NCBI RefSeq assembly: GCF_018991925.1
Contig: NW_024753828.1
Coordinates: 6,367,951-6,431,950, forward strand
DNA from: Homarus americanus
Lineage: Eukaryota > Arthropoda > Malacostraca > Decapoda > Nephropidae
Direction of reading: 5' to 3'
Length of the DNA: 64,000 bases
The translations under genes were made by a program, and so were the position numbers. Positions 47,717 to 57,240 of this stretch are shown here, piece by piece; positions within the stretch are counted from its first letter, which is position 1, and every line of letters begins with the position of its first letter. The notes below the pieces were generated by a model. That model was given only the letters and a program-made list of their open reading frames with translations. It was not told the DNA's origin and did no database searches.

Positions 47717-47770
47717 GTAAGCCAGGTAATGGAGGTGAGGCAGGTGATCACAGTGACTCAGTCCATCAAG
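47717..47770 (+). CDS. Candidate 54-bp internal exon; product not recognised
   Basis: Bounded by a polypyrimidine tract plus CAG at 47714-47716 and by AAG/GTAAGAC at 47770-47771, both near-consensus splice sites. Its 54 bases are open in two frames: VSQVMEVRQVITVTQSIK in frame 0, and a glycine/acidic reading in another. The exon begins with GTAAGC, itself donor-like, which may be a nested or mutually exclusive site. No partner exon is identifiable. Alternatives are an untranslated exon or a chance arrangement. Confidence 0.35.
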
Positions 47771-48190
47771 GTAAGACGCTCGTTCTTACCTGTGTTGACA
47801 AGGCGGGTCGAGTCCAGCCTTAGGCCTCGTCGTCAGTCTGTCCGTCTGTATGTAAATCATCTGGTGGTACATTAACATTTGTAGTGGTGATTAAGTAAAC
47901 ATTTGTAGTCGAATGTTTATAGGAGATTTAGATTATTATATAAATTCAATTGTTTATGATGTTTGATAGGAGTAATGACGCAGCTGAATCAAAATATTGG
48001 TTATAATGTTTGATAGGAGTAATGACGCAGCTGAATCAAAATAATTATACTCTGAGTGTTGTTTTGGTCTGAGTGATGTGTAGTAACTGCGTCATTTTAC
48101 ACTCAGAGATCATACTGTTTGGTTGTCAGTTGTTTTTGGGTTTTGATAATGGAAGAATTTTAGAATCGTAGGTCGTAGGAGCTTGAGTAA
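47771..48190. other. Unique DNA with local duplication
   Basis: A ~45-bp tandem duplication at about 47955-48045 contains TGTTTGATAGGAGTAATGAC and GCAGCTGAATCAAAATA twice. No gene recognised. Confidence 0.75.
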
Positions 48191-48385
48191 ACTATGATGA
48201 TTATTTATTTATTTATTATTTTTATTTTCATTGTATTTATTTATATATTTTTTATTTACTTGTTTATTTATTTATTTTATAATTTTTATTTATTTATTCA
48301 TTATTTTTATTTATTTATTTATTTTTGTTTATTTTATTATTTTTTATTTATTTATTTTTTATTTACTTGTTTATTTATTTATTGT
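48191..48385. repeat. (TTTA)n-rich tract
   Basis: Almost pure TTTA/TTTTTA repeats. Hydrophobic frames through it are accidental. Confidence 0.95.
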
Positions 48386-49046
48386 AGTTAAGGATAATTT
48401 TCTGTACCCTGAAAGGCGTATTTGTTAACGATAATTGTACTTATAATTATATTTTTGGGTTGAGAAATTTCAACTATTGTATTTTCATAATTCTTTAATT
48501 TTTTTATCCGACATTTTGGTAGATTTAAGATATATACTATTATACTTTATCTACTTGACAGTCATCCAAACTTTAATCTAAACTTAGTAAATTAAACTCA
48601 AAATAACTAAAGATTCCAATAATTCTTTCAAGATGAAGAGTATCGTCACAAAGCCTCAATTTCCCTCTTGACTTTAATTTACAACAGACGAGGGAATCAC
48701 GAGACGTTTCTACCATTGCTCTTCAACTGTGGTGCTGAATAATAAGGAAGGAATCTAATACCATGTTATATAAGATCACAAAAAACATCTTCAAGTTGAT
48801 TTTAAGAACGATAGGGGATTGAATATTATAGGAAGGGGATCCAATCGTCTTAGATATACAAAATTCACGTATAGCTTCCGGCAATGTGAGCTTCTGGATC
48901 TTCTTTTGTTTAACTTTGATCTGGTCTTCTGTTTTATGCATAGAGTCGGGGTAAGATTGACTTTTGTTTACGGTTTTGGTTGTTTACGGTCTTTTATTAT
49001 TATGTGGAAAGGTTTTTGTTTTGTTGTGTATTAGTGAAAGTATGTG
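48386..49046. other. AT-rich unique DNA
   Basis: No gene or element recognised. Confidence 0.6.
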
Positions 49047-49097
49047 GGGGGGGATAGGGGGTACTGGGCTCGGGGTAGAGGGATGGAGGGGGGGGGG
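49047..49097. other. G-rich run at LINE 3' end
   Basis: Several runs of four to ten G (GGGGGGGGATAGGGGG and a G10 run). Quadruplex-prone and directly adjacent to the LINE end. Confidence 0.7.
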
Positions 49098-49740
49098 TAA
49101 GAACATAAGAATGGAGGAAACTGCAGCGGTCCTATTGGCTCATACTGGGCCATTGTTACGAGTTCGCTCCCGGTTGGATAGTTTGAGTACCTTTGTTATA
49201 TCACATTTGTTCAGCCCTGACTTCCATTTATACACCTCTATCAGGTCGCCTCTTACTCTACGTCACTTGAGGGCGTGCAGATTAATATGCTTTAACCTGT
49301 CTCTATACTCAAAGTTCCTAATGCCCGGGATTAGTCTTGTCATTCTCCTCTGAATTCTTTCCAATGATTCTATATCCATTCTGTAATACGGTGACCAGAA
49401 CTGAACTGCGTAATCCAAGTGAGGTCTCACAAGAGCAATATATAGTTTTAGGATGACCTCACTAGTCTTGTAACTAAAACTCCTTTGTGTGAACCCAAGT
49501 ACTTTATTAGCCTTGTTTCGAGCAAATACACATTGTTGACTTGGTTTAAGATTCCTGCTTACAGTCGGATTTCTCTATAACATCGTTGTTCATCTGATAT
49601 CTGGTTTCTCTGTTTACATCTCCTAGACTAAGTACTTTACATTTGTCCACATTACATTTCATCTGACATTTTTCAGACCATTCGAATTTTTTTTTAGATC
49701 TTCTTGTAGTTTTGCGGAGTCCTCGTCAGATTTAATTACA
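49098..49740 (-). mobile_element. Non-LTR retrotransposon RT C-terminal relic, copy B
   Basis: The minus strand reads through the C-terminal half of a jockey/CR1-type reverse transcriptase. Visible motifs, in order: VDKCKVLSLG (the region after the catalytic palm), NKANKVLGF, LVRPHLDYAVQFWSPYYRMD, RLIPGIRN, RRVRGDLIEVYKW and KVLKLSNRERTRNN. It then jumps to the 3' end TTCTTATGTTC. Compared with copy C it lacks roughly 190 bp between the NRERTRNN region and the 3' end. It also carries at least one in-frame stop after LHALK and a frameshift near 49690. It is a 5'-truncated dead copy, and the catalytic YxDD motif lies outside the retained part. Confidence 0.88.
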
Positions 49741-49870
49741 CTCCGGGTCCGGGAATGGATAGGAGGATTTTATTTATTTATTTTTAATGGTTACACGTGT
49801 GGCTATGTTTACACACAGACAAGGCCCATGTTGTTTGAGGTGGGCTGGCTGTTTATTATTATTATTATTA
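49741..49870. other. AT-rich linker
   Basis: Short TTTA-rich stretch and (TTA)n at about 49852-49870 leading into the inverted repeat. Confidence 0.7.
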
Positions 49871-50218
49871 GCACTCCCCTACATCCTTGTGTAAGGTGAA
49901 GCGCAGAAGCGTTTACAGCGCCCAACAGGGAAGCATGCTAAGTTCATGCTTGCCTTTATGTCTCATGAGTTAAGGGCGTAGAAGCTGTTCCTCTGGGTCA
50001 AGGCCTTATGTAAGTCAAGAGAGGTCACGCTGCTAACACGACCCTTGGGAGCCACGCGCAAGATTATTCAATAACTTGATGACATAAACCATTGACTCTT
50101 CAGGCTTCTACGCCCTTAACTCATGAGACATAAAGGCAAGCATGAACTTAGCATGCTTCCCTGTTGGGCGCTGTAAACGCTTCTGCGCTTCACCTTACAC
50201 AAGGATGTAGGGGAGTGC
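49871..50218. repeat. Perfect 115-bp inverted repeat with 118-bp spacer
   Basis: Left arm 49871-49985 and right arm 50104-50218 are exact reverse complements as far as I can read, base by base. Arm ends are GCACTCCCCTACATCC outside and GGGCGTAGAAGC inside. The spacer (49986-50103) is not self-complementary. The arm and part of the spacer match the diverged copy at about 3170-3330, so the unit is an interspersed repeat present here as a head-to-head pair. The right side is followed by CCAATAAAAAAAAA, an A-rich tail as in retroposed DNA. A transcript would form a 115-bp hairpin. It could instead be a foldback transposon. Confidence 0.93.
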
Positions 50219-50555
50219 CCAATAAAAAAAAAGAAATTATCACACTAGATCAGTAACACGCAGCCCTGATACAGTACATCAGTGTATTATTGTATGGTGT
50301 GTTGAGTTAGTTATATAAGGGTAATTATATAGTACAGTGTCTGACAGGTAACAAGTTGGTCATAGGGTGGTTGACCTTAGTAGGGTGACATTAGAAGTAG
50401 TATTTGTTGTTAATTTTGTTATTTTGATATCTTTTCGTTAATAACAGTTGAGGTAACATGACTAATCGTAAGAGACACTGTACAGTATATTTAGCCTTAG
50501 GTACAGAAGGAGGTAAGATGACCGGCACTGCACGTGATCTCTTATATCCCAAACT
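50219..50555. other. AT-rich unique DNA
   Basis: Nothing recognised. Confidence 0.55.
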
Positions 50556-50662
50556 GCAAAGTCAGGTACACATTTACAGCTGGTTACACTGGGGATGCCG
50601 CGATATTGAACCAATGACCCTTGGGACGGATGGCGAATATTGTATCCATTCAGCCAACAAAC
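50556..50662 (-). mobile_element. tRNA-derived SINE-like relic (family 2), minus strand
   Basis: On the minus strand an A-box-like TTGGCTGAATGGATACAATA (about 50640-50660) and a B-box-like GGTTCAATATC (about 50606-50616) occur at tRNA spacing. Between them CGTCCCAAGGGTCATTGG matches the equivalent part of the block at 61896-61970 with a few changes. It is a retroposed tRNA-like family, too diverged to be a functional tRNA. Confidence 0.5.
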
Positions 50663-51019
50663 TCACTCTTACTCATAATTCAAAACTTTTTTTTATAATG
50701 AATCATATCACTCAAAATCTCATTCATTTATCCTTCTAGTTTTACAATTATTTCACAAACTTTATCACATTCAGCTTAATACTTATATCAGCTCTGGTTG
50801 ATGCCCTGAGGTAGGAAGCTTTAATCTTACCTAAGCTCTGCCCACCAACACACTGTGATGGAACCTGACTACACCACCTGGTTGTAAACACAGAAGGCCG
50901 AGTTTCCCCGCCATAATCCTACCTGGGCAGCTCCATACACCACCAGCCCCCCACTCCCTTGTACTGTACACGACGCGCCTTACACCACAGTGAGCTTGTT
51001 CCTTATCTCTCACTGTTGT
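50663..51019. other. Unique DNA
   Basis: Nothing recognised. Confidence 0.55.
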
Positions 51020-51352
51020 GTAAGGGTGGAAGGGTGTAAGGGTCAGTGTAAGGGTGTGAAGTCTAGTGTAAGGGTGTAAGGGTCAGTGTAAGGGTCAGTG
51101 TAAGAATATAAGGGACATGTAAGAGTGTAAGGGTCAGTGTAAGGTCTAGTGTAAGAGTGTAAGGACCACTGTAAGAATGGGGCCAGTGAGTGGTAGGTCA
51201 GTGTAAGTAATGAGTGTAAGGGTCAGTGTAAGAGTGTAAGGTCTGTATAAGAGTGTAAGGGTCAGAGGGGTCAGTACAAGAGTGTAAGGTCTAGTGTAAG
51301 GGTGAGTGTAAGAATATAAGGGACAGTGTAAGAGTCAGTGTAAGTATAGTGA
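51020..51352. repeat. GTGTAAGGGTCA repeat
   Basis: AGTGTAAGGGT/GTGTAAGGGTC units, about 11 bp, irregular. A few units of the same motif recur at about 57532-57585, on the far side of the Gypsy-like element. Confidence 0.92.
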
Positions 51353-51403
51353 GTTGTCAGACCAAATCTCACCAGGCTGGAAGGCGGTGCGAAAATTGGG
51401 AGA

Positions 51404-51630
51404 CATTGTGATAGGCCTACTGCGTTAAGAAGTCTCCTGAACTCACTACATTGTGATAGGCCTACTGCGTTAAGAAGTCTCCTGAACACACTACATTGTG
51501 ATAGGCCTACTGCGTTAAGAAGTCTCCTGAACACACTACATTGTGATAGGCCTACTGCGTTAAGAAGTCTCCTGAACACACTACATTGTGATAGGCCTAC
51601 TGCGTTAAGAAGTCTCCTGAACACACTACT
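51404..51630. repeat. 45-bp minisatellite, five near-identical copies
   Basis: Five tandem copies of a unit containing GGCCTACTGCGTTAAGAAGT and CTCCTGAACACACTACATTG. Only one base differs among them. The 45-bp period preserves frame, so the minus strand reads a 15-residue repeat (VFRRLLNAVGLSQCS). Recent expansion is likely. Confidence 0.97.
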
Positions 51631-51955
51631 GGCAAACCACTAACAAAATAAATATACAAATTAGTAAAGATTTATTAATAGGATCAGTTAATAAGCAGTA
51701 CCTAAATTTCATCACACAGTATCATCATTCGTAGGTTAATGTTGTGTTATATAAACTCTATCACCCAAGATAATGATAACTTACGATAACTGTTGCTAGA
51801 ATGCCAAATTATTTTTTTAATGGGAAACAGTTTTTTTGTACCATTGAAAATTGGCAGTTGGTAACCCTGCTACCACGCCTCGGCCACAGCCATGACCCAG
51901 AATAAAAGGGCCTACAGGGGAAGAGAGGTCCTCAGTAATAGCCGAGGAGGTGTAG
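51631..51955. other. Unique DNA
   Basis: Nothing recognised. Confidence 0.55.
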
Positions 51956-52206
51956 ACATCCACGCTCGCCCCCACTCCGTTGTCTGCCCGGCATCCACGC
52001 TCACCCCCATACCGTTGTCTGCCCGGCATCCACGCTCGCCCCCACACCGTTGTCTGCCCGGCATCCACGCTCACCCCCACACCGTTGTCTGACATCCACG
52101 CTCACCCCCACACCGTTGTCTGCCCGGCATCCACGCTCACCCCCACACCGTTGTCCGCCCCCACACCGTTGTCTGCCCGGCATCCAAGCTCACCCCCACA
52201 CCGTCG
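51956..52206. repeat. 35-bp minisatellite
   Basis: Seven units of CCGGCATCCACGCTCACCCC plus CACACCGTTGTCTGC, including two shortened copies. Confidence 0.95.
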
Positions 52207-52746
52207 CCCGCCCGGAGAGGTCAGCCACATCATTACCAAGAACTGCAGTGAAGTCTCCCCTCCAGATACTGACGCCGTACAATCTACGCTTCATCGTTGT
52301 GTCACAGTAAGTACTGACTCACTATAGCAGGGCCGAGTTGGTGACGGTCTTGCACAACCTTCGTTCGATATAATTAGGAGTGCCTTCCCCAGTGTTAAGA
52401 GTTAGTTACACAATACACCATTATTACTACAACTTAAAGTGTAAGGCCCTCCACCCGATAACTACGTGCATAAAGTTGTAATATAAAGTTGTGTTTTATA
52501 TAAACATTTGTGATCATTGTGGTGACAAATTTAAGTTGTGTTCACTCCCGCCTTGTGGTTCAAATATTGATAAGGTGTCAGTCCCTGCACACACACACAC
52601 ACACACACATTGTTTGTCTACCTGGCTATAGTGGTTGAGAATTCGACAAGGTGTAGTATTAAACCCCCCTTCCACCCCCAGACGTCATCTTCAACACTGT
52701 TTCAACTTCCACCATCAGTACTTCCCAGACTTCCTCTCAATTTATC

Positions 52747-54033
52747 ATGACTCATGTTAACACTACACCAGTCACTTCTTTATCATCCCCGCCCCCTGAA
52801 CAAAACCCTAACTCCTCCTCACCCTCCCCGCACCTTACATCCTCTTTCACCGCCCTCCTCTCCACGCCTACAGACCCATTAGCACAACCCCTCCATTCAG
52901 GACCCGGCCACTCCAGCATGTCACCGCCTTTCCTCACCGCTGTCTCATTACAGAACTCGTTAGACATGTTAAGTAAGATACCCTCATTTGAGGGTGATGG
53001 TCCCGGCCCCGCTACAGCAGCCGATAGATTGGAGCGGTGGTTGTCAGATATTGAGAACGCTCTCCCCACATCCATTCATGATCACGAGGAATGCCGCCTC
53101 TGTTTTGCACGTATGCATTTGAAAGGTGACGCGAGTGTAGTGGTAGGATATGACTCAACATTAGCGAACACTGCCTCGTGGGACACATTCACGAAGGGTT
53201 TGTGGCGCTTTTACGGCAAACAGAACTTGCCACACATGGTAAATCAGATAACCACATTTGAGGGTGATGGTCCAGACCCCGCTACAGCAGCCGAGGAAGA
53301 CACATTACTGGACCACATGCTCCGCTTAACCAGCATTAAGTTATCAGAGTGTTTGTCATTGAATATATACCTAAGTAACTTAAACGAAGCGGTGACAACT
53401 GCTAGAGCGAGTCATCCACAATTCTTTCCACCCGAGATGGTGCTCTGCTGCTTCCTGGAGGGCTTACCCACAGAAATGCGCGTGTTCATGGCGACGAGAG
53501 AGATAACTTCGTTAGACAGCGCAGTTGAAGCAGCGCGAATATACATGCGGCTCCAGACAACTCACTCCCCTTCTCACTTAGTGGCGGCAACTCACACCAC
53601 CCCTCCCACATCCCAGAACGCACACGGGCCCACACAAAGCACAAATCCCGGGCCCGCCGCTACGCGTAACACCACTTCTGTTTTGGAGGATGAATTCCTG
53701 CGTCTGATGATCAAAGATGTCGGTCGGGACGAAAGAAAGTGGGAAGAACAGCCACCGTTTTATGAGGGAAGCACTGGGCAAATGTGGCCACACACACCAG
53801 GTACAAATGTGTGGAGTCCCGCGCCGCGAGGCTACCGGCCCAGGCCTAACGGGACGGTCCCCCGCTGGGCGCATCCCGGGGCTGCCCTCCACCCTCGTAC
53901 AATCACACGTGCTCGGCAGGACCCACCCATGTTTGGTAGGGGGTACAGGCCTCCACAACCCCTTCGTTGCTCGTCCTGTGGGACATTATCCCACACGGAG
54001 CATGGATGCCCTTTCCAGTGTGAGGAATTCTAG
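52747..54033 (+). CDS. gag: Gag-like polyprotein of Gypsy-type element
   Basis: An intact 428-codon frame starting at ATG. The N-terminal ~60 residues are rich in P, S and T. Residues about 75-270 have the mixed helical, tryptophan-containing character of Ty3/Gypsy capsid domains. The C-terminus carries a CCHC nucleic-acid knuckle, CSSCGTLSHTEHGC (C-x2-C-x4-H-x4-C), at about 53964-54012. A second knuckle appears decayed just after the stop (54036-54081, in another frame, reading GHIRRLC), so a frameshift probably truncated the original gag. Oddly, a 41-bp segment at 52984-53024 recurs at 53254-53294 with three differences, exactly 270 bp apart and in frame. In the family Gag assembles the particle and binds element RNA. 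This is the only full frame retained. Confidence 0.85.
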   Translation: MTHVNTTPVTSLSSPPPEQNPNSSSPSPHLTSSFTALLSTPTDPLAQPLHSGPGHSSMSPPFLTAVSLQNSLDMLSKIPSFEGDGPGPATAADRLERWLSDIENALPTSIHDHEECRLCFARMHLKGDASVVVGYDSTLANTASWDTFTKGLWRFYGKQNLPHMVNQITTFEGDGPDPATAAEEDTLLDHMLRLTSIKLSECLSLNIYLSNLNEAVTTARASHPQFFPPEMVLCCFLEGLPTEMRVFMATREITSLDSAVEAARIYMRLQTTHSPSHLVAATHTTPPTSQNAHGPTQSTNPGPAATRNTTSVLEDEFLRLMIKDVGRDERKWEEQPPFYEGSTGQMWPHTPGTNVWSPAPRGYRPRPNGTVPRWAHPGAALHPRTITRARQDPPMFGRGYRPPQPLRCSSCGTLSHTEHGCPFQCEEF

Positions 54034-54035
54034 TG

Positions 54036-54399
54036 TGATGGGTGTGGCGACCAGGACACATCCGCAGGTTGTGTCCCTCCTAAGGGCAGGGGCGAAGCGC
54101 TGATGGTCAGTAAGGAAGACCGGCCTATAATTAAGTTGAAGATGAGTGGTAATCGTGTGGAGGCATTTCTTGATACGGGTTCTTCCGTATCCTTTGTGCA
54201 ACAGAGCGTGGCCTCCAAGATGAAGTTAGGGGGAAAGCATACAGCTCCTGAATTACGTGGTGTCACGGGTAACCGTCTCTCAACATTGGATTCCAGAGAT
54301 ATAACTGTAGACTTGGGAGATGAGATGGTAGTGGTAAGAGGTGATCTTTCTCGTGGGATGTTCTTGTTGAGTCATATTTTTTGTGTAGGTTTAACTTAG
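54036..54399 (+). pseudogene. pro: Gypsy-type aspartic protease fragment
   Basis: The frame from about 54103 to the stop at 54397-54399 contains the aspartic protease catalytic motif DTGSS (54172-54186), preceded by IIKLKMSGNRVEAFL, the usual beta-strand context of retroviral-type proteases. Only about 98 residues are open, and the C-terminal part of the fold is lost through a frameshift near 54380. The start chosen by ATG is not reliable, as pro is normally translated as part of gag-pol. In an intact element it would cleave the Gag-Pol polyprotein. Upstream at 54036-54081 lies the decayed second zinc knuckle. Confidence 0.8.
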
Positions 54400-54579
54400 G
54401 AATCCATTGTGATGGGAGCCGGTATACCGTGACGCTAGATGGTAGGAAGTATGGAAGTATGCCAGTTAAGAACAGGTTCTGTCTGCATTAGAGTCCTTTG
54501 ATATAAATCACCTACCCACCTTTATTATAGAGCGCGTTCTTGCAATCCTTGAGCAGCATAGAGCTCTGTTTGTGACCAG
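54400..54579 (+). pseudogene. Decayed pol segment between protease and RT
   Basis: No long frame. Short readings such as RYTVTLDGRKYGS and IIERVLAILEQHRALF resemble the protease-to-RT connector of Gypsy pol, broken by frameshifts. Confidence 0.45.
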
Positions 54580-54796
54580 ATGTCAGCTTCACATAAAATT
54601 GATACTGGCTCCGCACTCCATACCAGAAGCGGCTAAGGCAAAGATTACAGCTAAATAATAACATGGGGATATTATGCCACGTTCAGCCATGTTATTTTAC
54701 AGCTGTACTCTTTGAGTCAGCCGCTTGTGGCATCTACCACTGCCGTACTCTGGTAGGGAGTGCGGAGCCACTATTAATTTTATGTGAAGCCGACAT
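54580..54796. repeat. Imperfect palindrome made of two inverted copies of the RT start
   Basis: Left arm 54580-54666 (plus) and right arm 54687-54796 (minus) are inverted copies: both contain TTCACATAAAATT and GGCTCCGCACTCC, with scattered mismatches. A ~24-bp piece in the right arm is missing from the left. The left arm reads HKIDTGSA and PEAAKAKI, and the right arm on the minus strand reads HKINSGSALPTRVRQW. Both are the conserved beginning of Gypsy reverse transcriptase. The catalytic RT and RNase H are absent: only about 50 bp separates the palindrome from recognisable integrase, where an intact element would have well over 1.5 kb. Confidence 0.85.
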
Positions 54797-54830
54797 GATT
54801 GACAGGCCGAGACGGTTTGTGAAGCACTGT

Positions 54831-55494
54831 GACAATACATAAGTACACATATGTGTCCCCGGGTTATTATGAGTGATCGATGGACGGAGATCACATCTAA
54901 CATCTTGCAGAAAGCGTGTGACTTGCTGCCGGCCAAGTCCAAGCTGACCACTAGTTACCACCCACAAGCTAATGCCATAGTTGAACGTTCCCACCGCACG
55001 TTGAAAGATTTGTTTTTTGTTTTTGTGGATAGTCAGTGTGGCGGTTGGGACGATCAGCTACCTCTTGCACAACTGGCCCTGAACACTACTATTAATACCA
55101 CCATGCATAACACTCCTTATTTTCTTCACTATGGAAGGGACCCGAATCTCCCTCCCGGCTTTTACTCGTGTCCAGGAACTAAACAGGAAGGGCCACTTAC
55201 ACAACACCACCTACTATAACCTCGGGTCACCCCTCCAATAATACCAGAAGTGACCTTGTTTTCCTAACTAATGAGTCTTCCTCATCCGACACCCTCTCTA
55301 CTTTGCAACAGAGATGACAAGGCCCATAATAGAGTAACCACCCAGACCAGCAAGGTAGACTCAGACTATTTTCACATTTTGCCTCACTTCAGTGGATAGC
55401 CAGAGTTCCTCAGACTAGTCCCTCACCTGTCCCAGTAAGTTCTGATCAGATTAGGCCCCAGAGATATAACACCAGGTCACAAAACATAAATTAA
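54831..55494 (+). pseudogene. int: Gypsy-type integrase fragment (core and C-terminal part)
   Basis: The frame 54851-55219 gives PRVIMSDRWTEITSNILQKA and YHPQANAIVERSHRTLKD. From the aspartate in MSD to the glutamate in VER is exactly D-x35-E, the spacing of the second and third catalytic residues of retroviral-type integrases. The N-terminal HHCC domain and first catalytic Asp are missing, lost with the RT. Then follows WDDQLPLAQLALNTT...YGRDPNLPPG, typical of the end of the core domain. The frame breaks near 55200. A final reading PQRYNTRSQN with stop at 55492-55494 resembles the RYNLRS-type C-terminus of Gypsy Pol. The intact enzyme would insert element DNA into the host genome. This copy cannot. 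Confidence 0.88.
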
Positions 55495-57240
55495 GGTAAC
55501 AAGTAGGGATGGCACTCCTAACTGTCGAATCTCCCCTGCACGATCGTTGCCCTCTGCCAAGCTGCAGAGTCAGTACCACCCCTAGTCTTCTCTGACTTGG
55601 GACAGAGCTTCCTGGCCACACATGACTCGGTGGCCATTCTCACACTGGACATGGCACCGCTCCAGAAGCAACTTGACCTCCTGCAGGATGAGTTGGGGCG
55701 ACTGGTTGGAGATAGAGACAACGCGTCCATTCTCAAGAGTGGGTGGCCGATACGGGTGGGATATAGTTAACGCCCACATGTTGACACCACAAGCTCCCCA
55801 GCTCCGGAGCCAACAGAGCCGGGTGAAACGGAGTTTGTTTAATGCTAGTGGTTAGGTGATGCACGACCTCTTTGGCACTGCCACAAGCGAGGACCTTGAA
55901 TCAGATGATGACACTGCCTGCAGGACGACGAGACACGCATCAAAGCTGCTGTTCATTCATTTAACTTCATAAAACAAGTGGCGGACGCAACAAGCGAGCA
56001 AGTGAGCAACATAAAAAACTCGCAACTGCACTCAACGCGACCGTTTACAACTACGACTACGTATTACAGTACCAGCAAGGAGTCGCAGACATCACAGCAG
56101 CAGCTAACGTCATCACCACTATGGCTTCACAATGGATATCAGCTGCACGCATCCTGCCGAGGATCGACAGATATCTTCTAGCACCAGTGACCATCGGCGG
56201 CATTCGGCAGAAGACAACCTCGCAAAGTGTTACGGTCAATTGGCTCTTAACAACCTGTATAACCTCGGACTGTGAGAAGTGTTGGGCATCAAGCACCACC
56301 TGGTCCTGCGCTACACCATCCCCGGCACGGCATCCCTACTGGCAGTGGGCCGGACTGCGTCACCTACCTCCTGTTGGACAGTCTGAGACGGTGGGAGGCG
56401 GTCGACAATGTACACCTCTGACCCAGCCCACAAGTCATTTAAGGCGCCTCGGTCCCCTGCTGTATCTTCACAATCTGGGCCGGAAGAGTGGCCGAGATTC
56501 CTACACGCTGCACAACTGTGGAGACTAAAGTCTTACAACCCACAATACTGGCCACCAACAACAGCTTGTACACAGCCACCCCTTCTATCATCATCCTACG
56601 CATGCCATGGCGCGCCAGACTAGCACAACAACTCGCATACGAGCCTGGAAACCATGTACGTAGTTCCTTTGCAACCCGGGTGTGAGTTCCGGAACCCCGA
56701 CCTACGAATTGCAGTGGCCAGCAAGCAACAACAGGGTCAGGTGGTGATGCAGACGACAGCACCCTACATTCCAGGACTTGTCAACTGGATCCACTCACTA
56801 CCACACCTGGAATAGAATCACCGAGTCCCAGACCATGGTTGGCAGATCCCGGCCTCACCCGAGATCCATCCCGTCGTTCCCTTGTTCACCATGACGTCTA
56901 CAATTATCGTAATTATCATCACCGTGGTTGGAGGTGGAGTATTTTGTCTTTCAACATTCAGGTTCCGAGGGCAGACCCTGGACCATGTATCCTGCCCTAC
57001 AAGCCACCCAGAGCGACGGCAACCCAAGCAGTGGCTTTAATCCCGGCCTGAAGAGCGGAAGGAACAGTCCATCTGGAATGTGACAGAAACGAATGCAGTG
57101 CGCAGAGAAGAAACCCAAGAGGAGGTTTGGGAGCGAACGGCGGACACTGAGGCGGATCATCGGACGGGACAGCATACACCAACACCTGATGCCGGACTAC
57201 GCCTGGTGGTGAAGGAGGACCACCCTGGACCTCAATAAAA
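55495..57240 (+). pseudogene. env: Envelope-like gene of Gypsy-type element (fragmented)
   Basis: It starts at an ATG (55509) 14 bp after the pol stop, the expected env position. Several frames must be combined, so it is a pseudogene. Seen in order: a possible signal region (about 55509-55580), an N-terminal domain reading FSDLGQSFLATHDSVAILTL to a stop at 55770, a basic cleavage-type site RVKR (55820-55831) followed by LFNASG, an in-frame stop at 55853, then LFGTATSEDL. A long helical, Ala/Gln/Asn-rich region follows (about 55925-56200), then a cysteine-bearing region (56270-56700), and a C-terminal hydrophobic anchor TIIVIIITVVGGGVFCL (about 56900-56950). R-x-K-R then LFG(T) spacing resembles the F-type envelope proteins of errantiviruses. 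No function remains: there are several frameshifts and at least two stops. Confidence 0.7.

Noticed and set aside
48194..48428. Small hydrophobic membrane protein frames
   Set aside because: (TTTA)n translated as poly-F/I/Y/L. Not a gene.
51404..51630. CRISPR-like regular repeat
   Set aside because: The whole 45-bp unit is conserved, with no variable spacer.
52747..54033. Host protein-coding gene
   Set aside because: The terminal CCHC knuckle and the following protease and integrase show it is retroelement gag.
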